Below, piece by piece: positions 29,018 to 36,855 of a stretch of 42,241 bases of DNA (its first letter is position 1; every line of letters starts with the position of its first letter). The notes below the pieces were generated by a model, which saw only the letters and a program-made list of their open reading frames with translations, did no database searches and was not told where the DNA came from. The translations under genes were made by a program, and so were the position numbers. This stretch comes from an uncultured bacterium (GTDB taxonomy: Bacteria; Bacillota_I; Bacilli_A; RFN20; CAG-826): the NCBI GenBank assembly GCA_949299165.1, contig CASFZJ010000012.1:1-42241 (forward strand). The letters are read 5' to 3'.

Positions 29018-29446
29018 ATGAAGTTATTTCTCTTGTTAGATCCACCAACAATAACTGCTCAAGAAACTAAGGTGGCGATAGTTAATGGTAAGCCTAGATT
29101 CTACAAACCTGAGAATGTAACAAAGGCAAAAGAAGAACTCAAAAAACATTTAAGACCATTTAAACCAAATGAGCCAATGAGTGGTCCTATCGAGTTAAAG
29201 GTCACATGGCTATTTCCAAAAGGTAAAACACATAAACATCTCGAATGGAGAGTTACTAAACCTGATACCGACAACCTTGAGAAACTTTTAAAAGACTGCA
29301 TGACTGAAGTTGGCTTTTGGAAAGATGACGCTCAGGTTGTTAGAGAAATCGTAGAAAAACTATGGAGCGATGAACCGACAGGAATAGCACTCGAAATAGA
29401 AATATTAGGCAAAAGAAAGGAGGTAAATGCTAATGGGGATAATTAA
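29018..29446 (+). CDS. rusA: RusA-family Holliday junction resolvase
   Basis: RusA dimers cut four-way junctions formed during phage recombination. ATG 29018, 5 bases after GAGGTGG, gives 142 residues, whereas the frame runs further upstream without a ribosome site. The catalytic Asp cluster KPDTDNLEKLLKD (near 79-91) and DDAQVV (near 102) are intact, as is the TWLFPKGK strand. It overlaps the next gene by 14 bases. Confidence 0.9.
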   Translation: MKLFLLLDPPTITAQETKVAIVNGKPRFYKPENVTKAKEELKKHLRPFKPNEPMSGPIELKVTWLFPKGKTHKHLEWRVTKPDTDNLEKLLKDCMTEVGFWKDDAQVVREIVEKLWSDEPTGIALEIEILGKRKEVNANGDN

Positions 29447-29849
29447 CGAACTTAATGAATTAAGCGCCTTACGAGCCAAAATAAAGCAATTAGAAGGTCG
29501 AATTGAGTATTGTAAAGAACAATCGATGATGATTCCTGGTCCTATGTTGGGCGAAGAAAAAATACAAACTCAACCTAGTGGCAAAGCTCCTTTTGAAAAG
29601 TGGGTAATTAAGCAGCTCGATTTAGAGAAAGAAGTAAAGGAACTGCAAGGCGAGTTTGAAGCATTATCAATAAAAATTACTGATGAGATTACTTCACTAA
29701 TTGATGACGAACAAGAAATAAGGGCTGTCTTATATCGAGAAGTTTCCTTTATGAAATACACTGATATAGCAGAAAAGATGAAGATCTCTAAAAGCTATGT
29801 CTATCGACTTCATGATGCGGGAATGGAAAAATTAAAAGAAAAAGTTTAA
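29433..29849 (+). CDS. ArpU/DUF1492-like phage regulator
   Basis: ATG 29433 sits 9 bases after AAGGAGG, while ATG 29427 is only 3 bases away and less likely. The product (138 residues) has a coiled-coil N-terminal half and a C-terminal helix-turn-helix, YTDIAEKMKISKSYVYRLHD (near 108-127), like sigma region 4. ArpU/RinA-type proteins end the early region of Gram-positive phages and switch on late transcription. The repeat-rich region just downstream is a plausible target. Confidence 0.75.
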   Translation: MGIINELNELSALRAKIKQLEGRIEYCKEQSMMIPGPMLGEEKIQTQPSGKAPFEKWVIKQLDLEKEVKELQGEFEALSIKITDEITSLIDDEQEIRAVLYREVSFMKYTDIAEKMKISKSYVYRLHDAGMEKLKEKV

Positions 29850-29855
29850 ATGATT

Positions 29856-29914
29856 AGGCTATGTTAGAGTCGTTAAATCGAATTAAGGTGATTCATCATA
29901 GCCTTTTCTTTTTA
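29856..29914 (+). terminator. long-loop terminator after the early operon
   Basis: AGGCTATG (29856-29863) pairs with CATAGCCT (29897-29904) around a 33-base loop and is followed by TTTCTTTTTAT. It starts 6 bases after the ArpU-like stop. Confidence 0.6.
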
Positions 29915-29936
29915 TAAATTTTAGTATGTTTGACGC

Positions 29937-30030
29937 TACGTTAAATACGTTAGTTTCATTTAAGGTGATTTAAGGTAAAGACTTTTTAAATAGATTTTGT
30001 CTTACGTTAGGGTATACGTTTGATACGTTA
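29937..30030. repeat. iteron-like cluster of TACGTTA
   Basis: TACGTTA occurs at 29937, 29946, 30003 and 30024, and TACGTTT at 30014; spacing within clusters is 9-11 bases, about one helical turn. They lie in a 538-base gap with no gene, followed by an A/T-only run near 30210-30239 built from repeated AATAAG. The arrangement fits an origin or an activator-binding region. Confidence 0.6.
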
Positions 30031-30066
30031 AAAAATTTAAGCAAAAGACACGTAACAGATTTTTTA

Positions 30067-30146
30067 AAAGACATTGTCTTAGATTTGAAATACCTTTAAT
30101 ACCTTGAAAGTCTTTAACGAAATAAGTCAAAGAAGACAATGTCTTT
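30067..30146. repeat. 14-bp inverted repeat AAAGACATTGTCTT
   Basis: AAAGACATTGTCTT (30067-30080) is exactly complementary to 30133-30146, and each arm is itself nearly palindromic. Variants such as GAAGACACAATCTTC (near 30167) lie close by. These look like repeated protein-binding sites in the same gene-free region as the TACGTTA cluster. Confidence 0.6.
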
Positions 30147-30326
30147 CTAGTTGTGTACAAGGGCAAGAAGACACAATCTTCATTAGTGAACGCAAGTAGA
30201 CCTTGAGTAGAAAAAATAAGAATAAATAAGAAAAAATAAGAGCTTCAGTTGACCTAGCATAACCATGTCAAGAGGGTTTATTATTATAATGCGAATTAAT
30301 ATATAAGTTCGTAACAATACCTAAAT

Positions 30327-30356
30327 GCTCACATTTAAATTTGTGAGCTTTTTTTG
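30327..30356 (+). terminator. terminator upstream of cargo module 1
   Basis: GCTCACA and TGTGAGC form a perfect 7-bp stem with loop TTTAAATT and a seven-base T run. It ends about 30 bases before the hydrolase ATG and insulates the module from the early operon. A TATAAT at about 30285 lies upstream of it, so any transcript from there would have to pass the hairpin. Confidence 0.8.
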
Positions 30357-30387
30357 TTTTTGAATAATCATACAGGAGGTAATAAAA

Positions 30388-31623
30388 ATGAGTTCATTAA
30401 CAACAATTGTCAAAAGAAAAAAGATTGCTTTATTTGTAGGAGGTCTAGGTTCAGATGGTAATTTCTTTAACCAAACCATCCAAAAATTAAATAGTAAAGC
30501 TCCAACATTAACAAAAGTTTATAGTGAAATTATTGACATGTCAGATTTCAGTGTAACAAACAAACAGTTTGTAGGAGTTTCAAGCGGCTCCTTATTCCCT
30601 TCTTCTAAAGCATTAGAAGCATTCAATTTAAAAATTGCTGAAGTAGTCAATTTAGCAAACTCAAACACCAATACAACTATTATGGTTAAAACAAAGTTAG
30701 ATTTTAGACCTGATAGTGTAGCTAATGGGAAAATAGTTTATAAAAGCTACGAGTCTATTGATAATCAATCAATTAAATTAATTAAAATTATCGAAAGCAT
30801 TAAGCAATTAGATAATTCAATTGAAATCATTCTTGTAGGACATAGTCAAGGAGGTCTTGTAAATTTAAAGACGGCTACTGAAATCCCTAATAAAATCAAG
30901 AAAGTAGTTTCTATTTCTACACCTTACTCGGCTGTTACTACTGCATATTTATTAAGAGCAGTAGAATTTATAGCTAATATTTTTAAAGAAAGTGTATATC
31001 CTTATTTTTCTGCTGGAGATTATGATGAATACGACAAACGTGTTAAAACTTTATCTGATAGTAAGTATTTAACTGAATTAAAAACAAAATGGAACAAATT
31101 ATCTAAAAGACCTGAATTGACAGTAATTGCTGGTATTTCTGCACATTTAATGACGAGTGAGTATTTCGTTTTCATTTTACCATTTGAAATTAATCATAGA
31201 TATCCATTTGATGGTTTAGTAATGGGAAGAGAACAAGTGGATATTGATCATTGTGATTTACATGTCTTACATAATCCAGGAGTTGAATGTTATGAAAAAA
31301 GTGACGGTTTTACTCATTCTTGCTGTTCACAATTTGGATTAATTAATAATCATAATTGTAATTGTGCTTTACCATGTCTTGATATTTCTTCAGCCCTTAT
31401 AAAATTTAGCCTTTCTGCTTTAGAATCAAAGATAAAACAGGGAAATGTAAATCTTGAAGAGTTACCAGTAATTAAAGCGTTTGTCGAAGGAATCAATGGC
31501 GAAACATGTTCGAATGAAAATTATAGACAATATTATGAAGTAATTGGAGGTAATTATAGTCATAAAAATATTGTTATTCAAAATGATACCATTGGTTTAA
31601 TTCTTGGCGTATTTACTAAATAA
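30388..31623 (+). CDS. alpha/beta hydrolase (lipase/esterase-like), cargo module 1
   Basis: At 411 residues, its core has ALFVGGLG (oxyanion-side strand, 14-21), the nucleophile elbow GHSQGG with Ser153, and SISTPYS (176-181), which corresponds to the GTPH motif of PGAP1-like lipases. PFDGLV (Asp275) and SHKN (His392) are candidate acid and base. A Cys/His-rich insert (289-330: HCDLH, HSCC, NCNCALPC) may bind metal. It shares LK..WN.L...P..T.IAG and a final NDTIG motif with the protein at 36856. There is no signal peptide, so it is probably cytoplasmic. The substrate is unknown; a membrane-lipid or ester target is inference. Confidence 0.7.
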   Translation: MSSLTTIVKRKKIALFVGGLGSDGNFFNQTIQKLNSKAPTLTKVYSEIIDMSDFSVTNKQFVGVSSGSLFPSSKALEAFNLKIAEVVNLANSNTNTTIMVKTKLDFRPDSVANGKIVYKSYESIDNQSIKLIKIIESIKQLDNSIEIILVGHSQGGLVNLKTATEIPNKIKKVVSISTPYSAVTTAYLLRAVEFIANIFKESVYPYFSAGDYDEYDKRVKTLSDSKYLTELKTKWNKLSKRPELTVIAGISAHLMTSEYFVFILPFEINHRYPFDGLVMGREQVDIDHCDLHVLHNPGVECYEKSDGFTHSCCSQFGLINNHNCNCALPCLDISSALIKFSLSALESKIKQGNVNLEELPVIKAFVEGINGETCSNENYRQYYEVIGGNYSHKNIVIQNDTIGLILGVFTK

Positions 31624-31656
31624 AAAATTAATAGGAGGACATAAAATATAGTTTGT

Positions 31657-31666
31657 ATGGTATAAT
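31657..31666 (+). promoter_or_regulatory. extended -10 promoter of the module 1 lipoprotein
   Basis: TATGGTATAAT has the TGn extension and a consensus -10 at 31661-31666. It sits between the hydrolase stop and the lipoprotein ribosome site AAGGAGG, so the lipoprotein can be expressed separately. An unused AGGAGGAC lies just upstream. Confidence 0.6.
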
Positions 31667-31692
31667 TGCGCTGTAAGGAAGGAGGAATGAGA

Positions 31693-32133
31693 ATGAAATT
31701 TAAAGCATTATTTTTGTTTGCCATTTCGTTTTTGCTATCTTCTTGTTCCAATAGTCATAATTATTTGGAGATAGGTCAATCGTATAAAACTAGTTTTTCT
31801 AGTAGTGAGTGCTATTATGATATTGTTTTTAAGGAAAAAGATGATAGTACAGTACTATTAGAAATTAGGCGTTTTGGCGATGAGAATTTAGGTATTGTTT
31901 ACAATAAATCTTTTGAAGCTATAAGAATTAATGGCATTGAAAAAGATTATGTCACAACTCAATCGCCAGTCGGCGCAAAACAAATTTATATTGTTGATTT
32001 TATTGATGAAGTGGCTACTGCTGAATTAGTGTTTAATTCTGATGATTTTGAAAAAATATGTATTGAAACTACTACAGCAGTAAACTGGGCAGAAGAAGGT
32101 TCTTACAACGCAATAATCATACATACTAATTAA
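31693..32133 (+). CDS. small lipoprotein, cargo module 1
   Basis: The ATG at 31693, 7 bases after GGAGG, gives a lipoprotein of 146 residues: MKFK, a hydrophobic core, lipobox LSSC and a mature part of about 127 residues. The mature domain appears beta-rich (VLLEIRRFGDENLGIVYN, then ELVFNSDDFEKICIE) and matches no family I know. It would be anchored outside the membrane. It is not similar by eye to the module 2 lipoprotein. A role as a protective or surface-exclusion partner is inference. ATG 31687 is an alternative start. Confidence 0.75.
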   Translation: MKFKALFLFAISFLLSSCSNSHNYLEIGQSYKTSFSSSECYYDIVFKEKDDSTVLLEIRRFGDENLGIVYNKSFEAIRINGIEKDYVTTQSPVGAKQIYIVDFIDEVATAELVFNSDDFEKICIETTTAVNWAEEGSYNAIIIHTN

Positions 32134-32140
32134 ATTTAGT

Positions 32141-32950
32141 ATGATAAAAACTTACAATATTAATTATCCATGTAAAGTAATATCTTCTTTTTATGATAAC
32201 TATTTTGGTGTTCATAAATACGATTTGATCAAGAAAATAACTTTAAGAATTTCTCTTCCTAAATCAAATGAGGAAGAAGATGTGTTGAAGTTATTTATAT
32301 TTTTTCAATTATTTTTTGCTGTTCATCAAGATGAAATTAAAGAGAAAATATTTACTTTCTTTGACTTTGCATTCAAATCTAAACCAACTAATAAGTTTAT
32401 TGAAAACATTAATACTTTTAAATTAGATAATGATTATTCTTGGTTCAATGAAAATATAAACAACTTAAAAAGATTCAATCAATATGAAGCATTTGCTTTA
32501 TTTCTTTTATGTACGTTATTTTTAAATAATTTATTTGGATATTCATGTGTTATTCCAACTAATATAATTGAAATCAATTCACAAATTGAGGGTTATAAAA
32601 TAAAGGAATATTTTAATATAGGATTCGTTACATCACTATTAAAAAAAGACAAGATTGATTTAAAGAAAAGTTTTATTACTTTTATTCATAAAAATGAGGC
32701 GAAATTTAAAAGTTATGGAATAAGAGAAATATATTTGTTTGGCTCTATTAATTCTGAAGAGTATCATGACTCAAGCGATTTTGATTTGGTTGTCAGATAT
32801 AAAGATGGAATAAATTATTGTGATTTAGAAAATATTGATAACAAAATTAGAAAGAAAATAAGGGATAAATTTAAACGTGATGCGGATATCATTAATTACG
32901 ATGATTATATTTCTATCCGTAGTTTAGAAACGGCAACAAGGATTTTATAA
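32141..32950 (+). CDS. nucleotidyltransferase with C-terminal MNT domain, cargo module 1
   Basis: Residues 198-269 form a minimal Pol-beta-fold nucleotidyltransferase: YLFGS (Gly201, Ser202), then SDFDLVV with Asp213 and Asp215, and a third acidic residue Asp249 in RDADII. The usual Arg of GSxARG is absent (GSINSE). The first 190 residues are alpha-helical and unrecognised. It starts 8 bases after the lipoprotein stop without a ribosome site, so translation is probably coupled. The YLFGS-to-end length (72) equals that of the module 2 protein. It is very AT-rich by eye, suggesting transfer. MNT proteins act as antitoxins or AMP/NMP transferases in known systems. Confidence 0.75.
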   Translation: MIKTYNINYPCKVISSFYDNYFGVHKYDLIKKITLRISLPKSNEEEDVLKLFIFFQLFFAVHQDEIKEKIFTFFDFAFKSKPTNKFIENINTFKLDNDYSWFNENINNLKRFNQYEAFALFLLCTLFLNNLFGYSCVIPTNIIEINSQIEGYKIKEYFNIGFVTSLLKKDKIDLKKSFITFIHKNEAKFKSYGIREIYLFGSINSEEYHDSSDFDLVVRYKDGINYCDLENIDNKIRKKIRDKFKRDADIINYDDYISIRSLETATRIL

Positions 32951-32972
32951 AAAAACATATAATATTCACATT

Positions 32973-33001
32973 AGCCTGTAGAGAAATCTATGGGCTTTTT
33001 T
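32973..33001 (+). terminator. terminator ending cargo module 1
   Basis: AGCCTGTAGA and TCTATGGGCT pair over 10 positions (two G-U) around GAAA, followed by TTTTTT. It sits 23 bases after the nucleotidyltransferase stop and separates the module from the packaging genes. Confidence 0.85.
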
Positions 33002-33026
33002 CATGCAAAGAAAGGAGGAATCATGA

Positions 33027-33563
33027 GTGGCTAATAGAAAAAATAAAAGAATTTACACAACTGATATCTGGGAACAATGGAAAAAAGATGGAAAGTTAGA
33101 AGAAGTTTTAGCTTTTATTGCCGATTGCTCTAAAAAGCTCGTCACTCAAAGGGAGATGTGCAAATACCTCAAGATTGAAGAACATACTTTTACTAATTTG
33201 AAACACAAATATCCTCAAATCCAAGAGGCAATGGACAAATCCAGATACGAGTTAAAAAAGGACTTAGCAAATGCGATGTATAAAAAGGCAATAGGCTATG
33301 AAACTATCGATGAAGATCAATTAATCGAAGAAAAAGATGGCAAGCAAAAGAAGAAAGTTCATCGAATTAAAAAGCAAGTCGGACCTGACTTTAAGGCTAT
33401 AGTTTATCTATTAACTAAGAAGTTTGGTAAAGAATATAGCGAAAGATATGAAGACTTAAGACTTGCTGAAAAGAAACTAGAAGCACAAAAGGAGGAATGG
33501 AACAGTGTCGAATCAATCACAGAAGAATATGACGATAGTGATGAAGAACATAGCGGAGATTAA
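33027..33563 (+). CDS. terminase small subunit-like HTH protein
   Basis: GTG 33027 lies 9 bases after AAAGGAGG; the nearer ATG 33023 stops after three codons. The 178-residue protein has an N-terminal helix-turn-helix (LVTQREMCKYLKIEEHTFTN near 38-57) and a charged helical C-terminal half with DFKAIVYLLTKKFG, the pattern of many phage small terminases that bind the packaging site. No large terminase follows in the window, so the identity is only likely. It overlaps the methyltransferase gene by 59 bases. Confidence 0.55.
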   Translation: MANRKNKRIYTTDIWEQWKKDGKLEEVLAFIADCSKKLVTQREMCKYLKIEEHTFTNLKHKYPQIQEAMDKSRYELKKDLANAMYKKAIGYETIDEDQLIEEKDGKQKKKVHRIKKQVGPDFKAIVYLLTKKFGKEYSERYEDLRLAEKKLEAQKEEWNSVESITEEYDDSDEEHSGD

Positions 33564-34761
33564 GCCTTATGACAACAATCCTAGACATAATGAAGCGGCG
33601 GTTGATGCAGTCGCCAGTTCCATCAAGGAGTTTGGTTGGAAGCAGCCTCTAGTCATCGATAAGGACAACGTGATAGTGGTTGGGCATACGCGTTACTTGA
33701 GCGCCAAAAAGCTAGGACTTGATGAAGTTCCATGTCTTATAGCTGATGACCTTACTGAAGAACAAATTTCGGCTTATAGACTTGCAGATAACAAGACTAA
33801 TGAACTAGCAACTTGGGATTTTGAAAAGTTAAAAGCTGAACTCGAAGGAATCTCTGATATTGATATGTCCCAATTTGGCTTTGAAGAATTAGAAGCGAGT
33901 CTTGATGACGTCAAAGACGATAACTTTGATGAAGAAGGAGCGCTTAGTGAAACGCCTTATTCGAAAAGAGGAGATATCTTTGTTCTTGGAAGTCATCGCC
34001 TTATGATTGGTGATTCCACCCTAAAGGAAGATGTCGATAGACTTTGTGACGGTAAGCAGGCTGATATGATTTTTACGGACTTGCCTTATAACGTGAACTA
34101 TGAAGGGCAAGATGGAATGACCATCCAAAACGATAACATGAGCGATGAGGATTTTAAGAAGTTTCTTGATGCTTCATTTGCTAATCTATATGAGCATGTA
34201 AAAGTAGGCGGCTCTATTTATTGTTGCCATGCAGATAGTGAAGGCTTGAATTTTAGAAGCGCAATGAAAAATGCAGGTTTTAAAATTGCCGAATGTTTGA
34301 TTTGGGTAAAAAACTCTCTAGTACTTGGGAGACAAGATTATCATTGGCGTCACGAACCTATCCTTTACGGATGGAAAGAAGGTGCGGCTCATTACTTTGT
34401 TGATGATAGAACCCAAGATACAGTTTGGGAGTACGATAAACCAAGAAGCAATGATCTACATCCAACAATGAAGCCTATCGAATTGGTAGCTAGGGCAATT
34501 AAAAACTCATCAAAACCAAAAGAACTGGTACTTGATCTGTTCGGCGGTTCAGGAACGACGCTGATAGCAAGCGAGCAACTTGGAAGAAAAGCTCTCATGA
34601 TGGAGTTAGATGAAAAATATGCGGATGTAATAGTCAAACGATTTATCACTCTTAAGCACTCGACGAATGGGTGCTTTTTAATTAGGGATGGAATTAAAAC
34701 CCCATTAAGTGAAATCGTCGACTATAAGAGGGTTTTAGAGAGTGATGAGCTCTTATCTTAA
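33505..34761 (+). CDS. ParB-like nuclease domain fused to DNA methyltransferase
   Basis: GTG 33505 has a GGAGG 9 bases upstream and gives 418 residues. The N-terminal ParB/sulfiredoxin-like domain shows NPRHN near 23-27 and VVGHTRYLSAKKLG near 60-73. The methyltransferase has motif IV DLPY (192-195; usually DPPY) and motif I DLFGGSGTT near 345, in beta-class order. Such fusions are common in phages, probably methylating phage DNA to escape host restriction, which is relevant beside a type III system. The next gene makes its cofactor, SAM. Confidence 0.9.
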   Translation: MSNQSQKNMTIVMKNIAEIKPYDNNPRHNEAAVDAVASSIKEFGWKQPLVIDKDNVIVVGHTRYLSAKKLGLDEVPCLIADDLTEEQISAYRLADNKTNELATWDFEKLKAELEGISDIDMSQFGFEELEASLDDVKDDNFDEEGALSETPYSKRGDIFVLGSHRLMIGDSTLKEDVDRLCDGKQADMIFTDLPYNVNYEGQDGMTIQNDNMSDEDFKKFLDASFANLYEHVKVGGSIYCCHADSEGLNFRSAMKNAGFKIAECLIWVKNSLVLGRQDYHWRHEPILYGWKEGAAHYFVDDRTQDTVWEYDKPRSNDLHPTMKPIELVARAIKNSSKPKELVLDLFGGSGTTLIASEQLGRKALMMELDEKYADVIVKRFITLKHSTNGCFLIRDGIKTPLSEIVDYKRVLESDELLS

Positions 34762-34824
34762 AGTTACTCCAATTGAGCGACTTAAGAAAAATAATAATAA
34801 ATTTTGAAAGGAAAAATAATAATT

Positions 34825-35940
34825 ATGGAAAAATATGTAACTTGTGAATCAGTTTTTAGAGGACATCCGGATAAGCTCTGCGATCAGATTAGCGATGCCA
34901 TTTTGGATGAATATTTACTAAAAGATAAAGACTCAAGGGTGGCGATTGAATGTTCTATCAAGGATAACCTAGTCATTATTTTTGGTGAGGTTACCTCTGA
35001 AGGTAATGTGAATTTAGAAAAGGTAGCTAAAAGAGTTTTAAGAGATGTTGGCTACTTTGATAACTTTGTCGTCATTACTAAGGTTTCTACTCAGTCTTGG
35101 GATATAGCAAAAGGAGTAGATAAACTTGGGGCAGGTGACCAAGGAATCATGTATGGTTATGCTACTAATGAAACAAAAGAGTGCCTACCTCTTCCTTATG
35201 TGATTGCTAGAGATATTTCAAAAGCAATAGAAAACATCAGAAAAGAAAAATACATGGATGTTCTTATGCCTGATGGTAAGTGCCAAGTGACTGTTAGATA
35301 TGAAGATGATAAGCCAAAAGAAATCAAAACAATTGTTGTAAGTGCTCAAACTAAAAAAGGAGTTAAACTTGAAGAAGTAAAAAGAATCATTAAAGAAGAA
35401 GTTTTAATTCCATTACTTGGTTCTACTCTTGATGGCATTGAGATTTTAGTTAATCCAACTGGAGCGTTCTTTAGAGGTGGTCCTTATGCCGATAGTGGAC
35501 TTACAGGAAGAAAACTTATGGTCGATACTTATGGTGGAGTAGCGCATCATGGCGGAGGAGCCTTCAGTGGCAAGGACTATACCAAAGTTGATAGAAGCGG
35601 CGCTTATTATGCAAGATTTGTTGCTAAGTCTATTGTAGATGCAGGACTAGCTGATAAATGTGAAGTAGCTGTTTCTTATTCGATTGGTGTAGCAAGTCCA
35701 GTAGGTGTAAGCATAGATACTTTTGGCACAGGAAAACTTAGTGATGACGAGCTTTTAAAACTCATTAATGATTACTTTGATTTCTCAGTAGGCAACATCA
35801 TAAAAGAACTTAAATTAAAGGATATCTCTTATCAAAGATTAGCGGAATATGGTCACTTTGGTAATGATATTTATCCTTGGGAGAATGTAGATGGAAAAGT
35901 CAGTGAGCTCAAGAAGGCTACAGCCAAAGCGTCTACATAA
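34825..35940 (+). CDS. metK: S-adenosylmethionine synthetase, element-encoded
   Basis: The enzyme makes SAM from methionine and ATP. The 371-residue protein (ATG 34825; the in-frame TTG 34804 is less likely) has ESVFRGHPDKLCDQISDA near the N-terminus, GAGDQGIMYGYA near 112-123, and GGGAFSGKDYTKVDRSGAY near 245-263, all catalytic signatures. It lies 63 bases after the ParB-methyltransferase gene and overlaps HNH by 50 bases. A dedicated SAM source beside a phage methylase suggests high methylation demand. Confidence 0.94.
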   Translation: MEKYVTCESVFRGHPDKLCDQISDAILDEYLLKDKDSRVAIECSIKDNLVIIFGEVTSEGNVNLEKVAKRVLRDVGYFDNFVVITKVSTQSWDIAKGVDKLGAGDQGIMYGYATNETKECLPLPYVIARDISKAIENIRKEKYMDVLMPDGKCQVTVRYEDDKPKEIKTIVVSAQTKKGVKLEEVKRIIKEEVLIPLLGSTLDGIEILVNPTGAFFRGGPYADSGLTGRKLMVDTYGGVAHHGGGAFSGKDYTKVDRSGAYYARFVAKSIVDAGLADKCEVAVSYSIGVASPVGVSIDTFGTGKLSDDELLKLINDYFDFSVGNIIKELKLKDISYQRLAEYGHFGNDIYPWENVDGKVSELKKATAKAST

Positions 35941-36226
35941 CTTCTATAAGAGTGATGTTTGGCACAAGGTGAGGGAAGAGGTTATCTTAAGAGCAAAAGG
36001 AAGATGTGAAGTCTGTGGAAAGCCTGGGACGGAGGTCCATCATAAAATACACTTAACGCTTGATAACGTAGATGATCCATCAATAGCTTTAAACTTAGAT
36101 AACCTTCTCTTACTTTGTAAAGAATGCCATAACAAAATGCATGGTCGTTTTAATGGAAAGTTACCTAAATACAAATGGAATGAAGAGGGTGACTTAGTCG
36201 AAGTCAGGGAGGAAGAAAATAGATGA
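35891..36226 (+). CDS. HNH endonuclease
   Basis: This is a 111-residue HNH protein: CEVCG (near 39-43), HHK (near 50), NLDNLLLLCKECHNKMHG (near 68-85). The Cys pairs bind structural zinc, and the HH...N...H residues form the beta-beta-alpha metal site. Phage HNH proteins of this size usually lie next to the terminase and help cut cos ends. Its start lies within the metK end, and it overlaps the next gene in ATGA. Confidence 0.9.
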   Translation: MEKSVSSRRLQPKRLHNFYKSDVWHKVREEVILRAKGRCEVCGKPGTEVHHKIHLTLDNVDDPSIALNLDNLLLLCKECHNKMHGRFNGKLPKYKWNEEGDLVEVREEENR

Positions 36227-36606
36227 ATAAGTTTTTATTTTATTTAGTCCAGTGGACTTGGGGAATCATCCAAAACTTACTAGGATTGATTCTCTTTTTA
36301 TTTTTAGCTGGAAGAAATCATAGAGTCTTTCATGGAGCAGTGATTACTACATGGAAGCTAGGCAGTTCGCTTAGTTTAGGGATGTTTATCTTTACTGCTA
36401 GACCATATGACTTAAAGTTAGTACAACATGAATATGGACACACAGCTCAGTCATTAATTTTAGGACCTATTTGGTCATTTGTGATTGGCTTACCAAGTCT
36501 TATCTGGTGTGGATGTTTTAGTAAGTATCGAGAGAAGCATAACATCAGTTACTATTCCTTTTATACTGAAAGTTGGGCTAATAAACTTGGTGAAAAATAT
36601 AAATAA
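36223..36606 (+). CDS. small membrane protein with HExxH motif
   Basis: This 127-residue protein has three to four hydrophobic segments (about 4-30, 42-60, 77-98). HEYGHTAQ, near residues 69-76, is an HExxH zinc motif at the start of a membrane segment; TESWANKLG near the end is a possible third-ligand region. It may be a small site-2-like membrane peptidase, but proteins like this are annotated only as hypothetical. It is translationally coupled to the HNH gene. Confidence 0.65.
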   Translation: MNKFLFYLVQWTWGIIQNLLGLILFLFLAGRNHRVFHGAVITTWKLGSSLSLGMFIFTARPYDLKLVQHEYGHTAQSLILGPIWSFVIGLPSLIWCGCFSKYREKHNISYYSFYTESWANKLGEKYK

Positions 36607-36620
36607 TGCTGCCTTAACCC

Positions 36621-36668
36621 TCCCCCAGGTAGCCTTTAAATTATCCTTGGGGTACCGAGCAAGGGGGA
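36621..36668. other. GC-rich symmetric element, possible cos or structured site
   Basis: In very AT-rich surroundings, CCCCAGG (36623-36629) can pair with CTTGGGG (36646-36652). Alternatively TCCCCC and GGTA pair with TACC and GGGGGA (36653-36668). It lies about 400 bases after the HNH gene. No coding frame is convincing in 36607-36855. Cos sites of HNH-type phages are GC-rich and sit near the HNH/terminase genes. Confidence 0.35.
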
Positions 36669-36748
36669 CTCACGAAAAATACGAGCCGCATATTTTGAAA
36701 ATCTGAAAATCTCAAAAACTGAATTAAATCGTTTCTTTGTAAAAAGCT

Positions 36749-36777
36749 TTAGTTTTGCAGTGTTTTTTGCAAGTTTA
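36749..36777 (+). repeat. 29-bp direct repeat, left copy, flanking cargo module 2
   Basis: TTAGTTTTGCAGTGTTTTTT followed by GCAAGTTTA is identical to 39906-39934 except for one base. The two copies enclose the hydrolase, nucleotidyltransferase, lipoprotein and two small genes. Confidence 0.8.
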
Positions 36778-36791
36778 GGAGGTGATGCAAA

Positions 36792-36803
36792 ATGGTTTTA
36801 TAG
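36792..36803 (+). other. three-codon ORF (MVL stop) behind a perfect ribosome site
   Basis: AGGAGGTGATG (36777-36787), a near-perfect anti-16S match, is followed by ATG GTT TTA TAG. Either this is a leader peptide upstream of the hydrolase or the stranded start of a gene interrupted when cargo module 2 arrived. Confidence 0.35.
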
Positions 36804-36855
36804 TTTAAAAAAGAAAAATTGATTTATAAATGCTTAAAAATAGGAGGTAATTAAA

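Noticed and set aside
28791-29021. 76-codon frame between primase and rusA
   Set aside because: It starts inside the primase gene, has no ribosome site, and covers the inverted repeat at 28896-28932.
36485-36706. 73-codon frame across the end of the HExxH membrane protein gene
   Set aside because: It lies mostly within that gene in another frame, and its remaining part covers the GC-rich element without a ribosome site.
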